This document shows positions 60,771 to 64,000 of a DNA stretch of 64,000 nucleotides, piece by piece. The stretch's first letter is position 1. Each line of letters starts with the position of its first letter. Position numbers and translations under genes: made by a program. The notes beneath the pieces were generated by a model that worked only from the letters and a program-made list of their open reading frames with translations, was not told the DNA's origin and did no database searches. Source of the stretch: JAWHTC01 sp032586155 (GTDB lineage: Bacteria; Pseudomonadota; Alphaproteobacteria; Rhodobacterales; Rhodobacteraceae); assembly GCF_032586155.1 (NCBI RefSeq), contig NZ_JAWHTC010000004.1, positions 310,001 to 374,000 on the forward strand. Direction: 5' to 3'.

Positions 60771-61976
60771 TTATTCTGCCGGGGTTGCTGTTGGGGCTGC
60801 GCTATCATCAGTCTTTTTGCTGCGCAGGCGTTTGATGATCCGTTGGCCACCTTCGACAAGCCCGCCGGGCAGGAAGATGATGACCAGCATGAAGACCACG
60901 CCCTGGGTCATGTGCCAGCCTTCGCCGGTGAACCATGAGGCAATCCACACCATCGCATATTCAAGCGATTCCGGCAGGAAGCTGAACCATTCGTGCAGGA
61001 GCTTCTCGTTCATTTTCGAGATGATGTTCTCCATGTACTTGATGGTGCCCGCGCCCAGAACCGGCCCGATCAGGGTGCCGACGCCGCCGAGAATGGTCAT
61101 GATCACCACCGCGCCGGATTCCGTCCAGTACATCCGCTCGGCACCGGCCAGCGGGTCCATCGAGGCCAGCAGGCCGCCGGCGAGACCGGCATACATGCCC
61201 GAGATGATGAAGGCCGCCAGCGTATAGGGACGCGTGTTCAGGCCGGTATAGGACATCCGGGTCTGGTTCGACTTGATCGCGCGCAGCATCAGGCCAAAGG
61301 GCGACCGGAAGATGCGGATCGACAGGTAGAAGCTGAGCACCAGGAAGATCGCACAGAAGTAGTACCCAACCGGGAAGACGAACTCCCACGGGCCCACCGG
61401 GAGCACCGCACGGGCGTTCATTTCAAGCCCAAAGATATGCGGCACGGTGGGGCTGGCTTCGCCCATCAGGATCTGCGGGTCGTTATTGTAGACCTGCAGC
61501 CCGGTTTCGCCGTTGGTGAGCGTGATGCCCATCCAGCGTCCGAACAGGTCCGAGTAGGCGATCGAATACATCATCTGGGCAAAGGCCAGCGTCAGGATCG
61601 AGAAGTAGATGCCTGAGCGGCGCAGGCTGATATACCCGATGACGACGGACAGAAGGCCCGCGACGATAACCGAAAGGATCAGGCCGGGGATAACGTTGTA
61701 GCCCAGAAGTTTGAACATCCAGACCGCAGCATAAGAGCCCACGCCGAGGAAGGCGGCGTGACCGAAGGAGAGATACCCGGTCAGGCCGAAGAGGATGTTG
61801 AAGCCGATGGCGAAGATCCCGAAGATCACGAACCGCTGCATCAGGTCAGGATACCCCCCGTTGAAGAACGCCATGGCGCTGTCCTTGGGGAAGATGTTGA
61901 GGATGAGGGGCGCGAACAGGCTCAGCGCCACCACAACCATCAGGAGACTGAAGTCTTTCTTGTTGAGACCGAGCAT
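60771..61976 (-). CDS. livM: Branched-chain-amino-acid-type ABC transporter permease LivM
   Basis: 401-aa permease of the LivM class with about ten hydrophobic helices. The family motif FNILFGLTGYLSFGHAAFLGVGSYAA (about residues 59-84) and the loop RIFRSPFGLMLRAIKSNQTRMSYTGLN (about 222-248) are clear. A later hydrophilic insert of about 30 residues precedes the C-terminus, which ends in a Thr/Ala-rich tail. It follows livH by three bases. Confidence 0.92.
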   Translation of the reverse strand: MLGLNKKDFSLLMVVVALSLFAPLILNIFPKDSAMAFFNGGYPDLMQRFVIFGIFAIGFNILFGLTGYLSFGHAAFLGVGSYAAVWMFKLLGYNVIPGLILSVIVAGLLSVVIGYISLRRSGIYFSILTLAFAQMMYSIAYSDLFGRWMGITLTNGETGLQVYNNDPQILMGEASPTVPHIFGLEMNARAVLPVGPWEFVFPVGYYFCAIFLVLSFYLSIRIFRSPFGLMLRAIKSNQTRMSYTGLNTRPYTLAAFIISGMYAGLAGGLLASMDPLAGAERMYWTESGAVVIMTILGGVGTLIGPVLGAGTIKYMENIISKMNEKLLHEWFSFLPESLEYAMVWIASWFTGEGWHMTQGVVFMLVIIFLPGGLVEGGQRIIKRLRSKKTDDSAAPTATPAE

Positions 61977-61979
61977 GAA

Positions 61980-62999
61980 TTAGTCCTCCATCACGCCTTT
62001 TTTGCCCATCAGGCCACGCGGGCGAGTGAGCAGAATGATGATTGCCACGAGGTAGATGATGATCTGGTCGAGACCGTCGAACACCTTGATCTTTTCCCAC
62101 GAGGCAAAACTTTCGAGGATGCCCAGAAGGAACCCTGCGGCGACGGCGCCGGGCAGCGAGCCCATGCCGCCCACAACCACCACGACAAAGGAGAGGACCA
62201 GGAAGTCCATGCCCATGTGGTAGTTCGGCGCGTTGATCGGTGCGTACATCACACCGGCCCAGCCGGCGACGACGGCGGCGATGGCGAACATGATGGTAAA
62301 ACGCTTGTCGATGTTGATGCCCAAAAGGCCAACGGTTTCGCGGTCGGCCATGCCGGCACGTACAACCATCCCGAAGGTGGTGTAGCGCAGGAAGGCAAAG
62401 ACGCCGCCAATGACCAGCAGCGAGAAGCAGAAATAGACCATCCGCCACATCGGGTAGACGATTTCAAGACCCAGCGCGCCACCGATCGAGGCCACACCGG
62501 CCAGCGCGTCGGGGGCTGGGGTCTGGATCGGGTTGGCGCCGTAAAAGCCGCGGATGATTTCCTGCAGGATGATGGCGAGGCCGAAGGTCACCAGGATCTG
62601 GTCGGCATGCGGACGCTTGTAGAAGTGCTTGATCAACCCGCGTTCCATGACCAGACCGACAAGGATCATGATCGGGATCGAGAACAGGATTGCCAGCGGC
62701 ACCGACCAATCGATCAGCGCACCGCCGAACTCGGGGCCAAACCAGCTTTCCAAGTAAGGGGTTTCCACCTTTAGCGGGTTGCCGAGGAAGTCCTTTTGCG
62801 TGGGGTCTTCGGTGACATAGCTCAAGGAAAGCAGACGTGACAGTGTCACGGAGCAGAAGGCACCGATCATGAACAAGGCCCCGTGGGCAAAGTTCACGAC
62901 GCCAAGCGTGCCGAAAATCAGCGTCAGACCAAGGGCGATCAGCGCGTAAGCCGAACCCTTGTCGAGGCCGTTCAGAATTTGAAGGATGATTGCGTCCAT
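61980..62999 (-). CDS. livH: Branched-chain-amino-acid-type ABC transporter permease LivH
   Basis: 339-aa permease of the LivH class. N-terminal QILNGLDKGSAYALIALGLTLIFGTLGVVNFAHGALFMIGAF is diagnostic. The MVVRAGMADRETVGLLGINID loop and GMGSLPGAVAAGFLLGILES helix are near the end. A 40-residue insert (about residues 60-100, ending PYLESWFGPEFGG) is longer than in classic LivH. I use the ATG at 62999 (MDAIILQIL). A GC-rich hairpin separates it from the binding-protein gene. Confidence 0.92.
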   Translation of the reverse strand: MDAIILQILNGLDKGSAYALIALGLTLIFGTLGVVNFAHGALFMIGAFCSVTLSRLLSLSYVTEDPTQKDFLGNPLKVETPYLESWFGPEFGGALIDWSVPLAILFSIPIMILVGLVMERGLIKHFYKRPHADQILVTFGLAIILQEIIRGFYGANPIQTPAPDALAGVASIGGALGLEIVYPMWRMVYFCFSLLVIGGVFAFLRYTTFGMVVRAGMADRETVGLLGINIDKRFTIMFAIAAVVAGWAGVMYAPINAPNYHMGMDFLVLSFVVVVVGGMGSLPGAVAAGFLLGILESFASWEKIKVFDGLDQIIIYLVAIIILLTRPRGLMGKKGVMED

Positions 63000-63090
63000 T
63001 GTCCCCACCTGTGAATGGAAGGCCAGAATCGGTCTGGGTGAAGGTCCGGGCAAGGCGCGGGAGCGTGCACCTTACCCGGTGAGTGGAATT

Positions 63091-63112
63091 GGGGCGGGGA
63101 TGTCCCCGCCCC
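63091..63112 (-). terminator. GC-rich hairpin between the binding protein and livH
   Basis: GGGGCGGGG / CCCCGCCCC stem (9 bp, plus one A-T) around a short loop, in the 128-bp gap just after the binding-protein stop. Such hairpins after a periplasmic binding protein gene usually lower expression of the downstream permease and ATPase genes. No T-tract. Confidence 0.6.
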
Positions 63113-63127
63113 TGATCCTGTGAGGGC

Positions 63128-64000
63128 TTATGCGCCCGGGTTGCACTGACCCAGATCGCCACCGGCGAACATGGGGTGGTCGGGTGCATACTCGACCTGT
63201 GCCCGCGGCGTGACCTCGACGATTTCCAGCGTGTCGTATTGGTTGGTCGGGTTCTCTTTGCCCTTCATGACCAGCACGTCTTTGAAGCACTGGTGGTCTT
63301 CGGCACGGTAGAGGGTCGGACCGTTGCCCAGGCCGTCGAATTCGAAGCCTTCGAGAGCTTCGGCAACGCCGCACGGGTTGAAGGTGCCGGCACGCTCGCA
63401 TGCGTCAGCATAAAGCAGGGTCTGCACATAGCAGGTGTGGGCCGAACCCGAAGGCGGACGGCCGAACTTTTCGCCAAACGATTTCACGAAGGCCTTGGTG
63501 CCTTCGTCCGGCAGCTGCCAGTTCCAGTTCATCGAGCCGATAACGCCTTGCACGTTTTCGCCGGCACCAGCCGCCATCAGTTCCGAGTAGAGCGGAACGA
63601 CGATTTCGAACTGCTTGCCGTTGACCATCTTGTCACGCAGGCCGAACTGGATCGCGTTGGTCAGCGAGTTCACCATGTTGCCGCCGTAGTGGTTCAGAAC
63701 CAGAACGTCCGCACCCGAGTTCAGAACCGGAGTGATGTAGGACGAGAAGTCGGTGGCGGCGAGCGGCGTCAGCACGTTGTTGACGGTTTCCCAGCCCATG
63801 GCTTCGGTCGCGGCTGCGATCGATTCCTGCTGAGTCCAGCCCCAGGTGTAGTCGGCGGTCAGGTGATAGGCGCGACGATCTTTGCCGTATTCGTTGGCCA
63901 GCACCGGTGCCAGGGCTGCGCCCGACATGTAGCCGTTGAAGAAGTGACGGAAGCCGTTGGCTTTCTTGTCTTTACCGGTGGTGTCGTTCGAGTGGGTCAG
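63128..64000 (-). CDS. ABC transporter substrate-binding protein, truncated by the window
   Basis: C-terminal 290 residues of a periplasmic binding protein of the Peripla_BP type I (LivJ/UrtA-like) class; the N-terminus with its signal peptide lies beyond base 64000. Visible parts: NGYMSGAALAPVLANEYGKDRRAYHLTADYTWGW, LNSGADVLVLNHYGGNMVNSL, GVIGSMNWNW, and a C-terminal pair of cysteines (DACERAGTFNPCG). It ends GDLGQCNPGA. First gene of the importer operon with livHMGF. The substrate may be an amino acid, amide or urea-like compound; I cannot tell which. Confidence 0.9.
   Translation of the reverse strand: MTHSNDTTGKDKKANGFRHFFNGYMSGAALAPVLANEYGKDRRAYHLTADYTWGWTQQESIAAATEAMGWETVNNVLTPLAATDFSSYITPVLNSGADVLVLNHYGGNMVNSLTNAIQFGLRDKMVNGKQFEIVVPLYSELMAAGAGENVQGVIGSMNWNWQLPDEGTKAFVKSFGEKFGRPPSGSAHTCYVQTLLYADACERAGTFNPCGVAEALEGFEFDGLGNGPTLYRAEDHQCFKDVLVMKGKENPTNQYDTLEIVEVTPRAQVEYAPDHPMFAGGDLGQCNPGA

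Overview
The window (about 60% GC) is chromosomal DNA of an alphaproteobacterium, most likely a marine Rhodobacteraceae/Roseobacter-group organism. The signs are a fourteen-subunit nuo operon split by many small Rhodobacteraceae-type genes (DUF5337- and DUF5333-like), the nuoN-birA-coaX-rnj order, a Paracoccus-like sox cluster (soxTRS divergent from soxVWXYZABCD), an NDUFA12 gene, and a Hint-domain protein. Nothing suggests a phage or a recent island. I see no tRNA, rRNA, CRISPR array or insertion sequence.

Layout. (1) 347-19772: complete nuoA-N for proton-pumping complex I, with eleven extra small genes inside it. Most of these are secreted, lipoprotein or membrane proteins, and many are joined by ATGA, GTGA or TGATG overlaps. 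NuoE carries an Ala/Lys-rich linker and a C-terminal helix-hairpin-helix domain that recurs in the next gene. (2) 19796-23120: terminator, then birA, coaX and rnj. (3) 23147-32021: DEAD-box helicase, glycosyltransferase, prfC, an orphan BrnA-like protein, a DUF2189-type membrane protein, a Hint-domain protein, an atypical SDR and a HEAT-like protein. (4) 32297-45322: the sox sulfur-oxidation cluster with its importer, ArsR repressor, three thioredoxin-like proteins, SoxXA, SoxYZ, SoxB, SoxCD, a diheme cytochrome and a flavoprotein. Intercistronic hairpins and a shared AATTC-N8-GAATT element suggest several regulated transcription units. (5) 45426-50799: a GlxA-type regulator broken at a 10-G tract, clpP, clpX, NDUFA12, an MlaD-like protein, a DUF2155 protein and aat. 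(6) 50804-55930: accC-accB, a striking array of four 20-bp palindromes, a PAS-LuxR regulator, an acyl-CoA synthetase and a 3-hydroxybutyrate dehydrogenase. (7) 56007-64000: two small proteins, acs, and a livFGMH-type ABC importer whose binding protein runs off the window.

How it works together: thiosulfate oxidation by periplasmic Sox proteins feeds electrons through c-type cytochromes, while NADH from organic carbon (acetate, hydroxybutyrate, amino acids) enters through complex I. This is the chemolithoheterotrophic lifestyle typical of roseobacters.

Most notable observations: the AAG-N4-TTCGAA-N4-CTT palindrome array at 52853-52944, whose variable stem bases are fully compensated; a three-copy periplasmic two-cysteine module plus a fitted 46-codon ORF between nuoD and nuoE; the duplicated HhH module around nuoE; the putative Sox operator; and the poly-G frameshift in the glxA-like gene.
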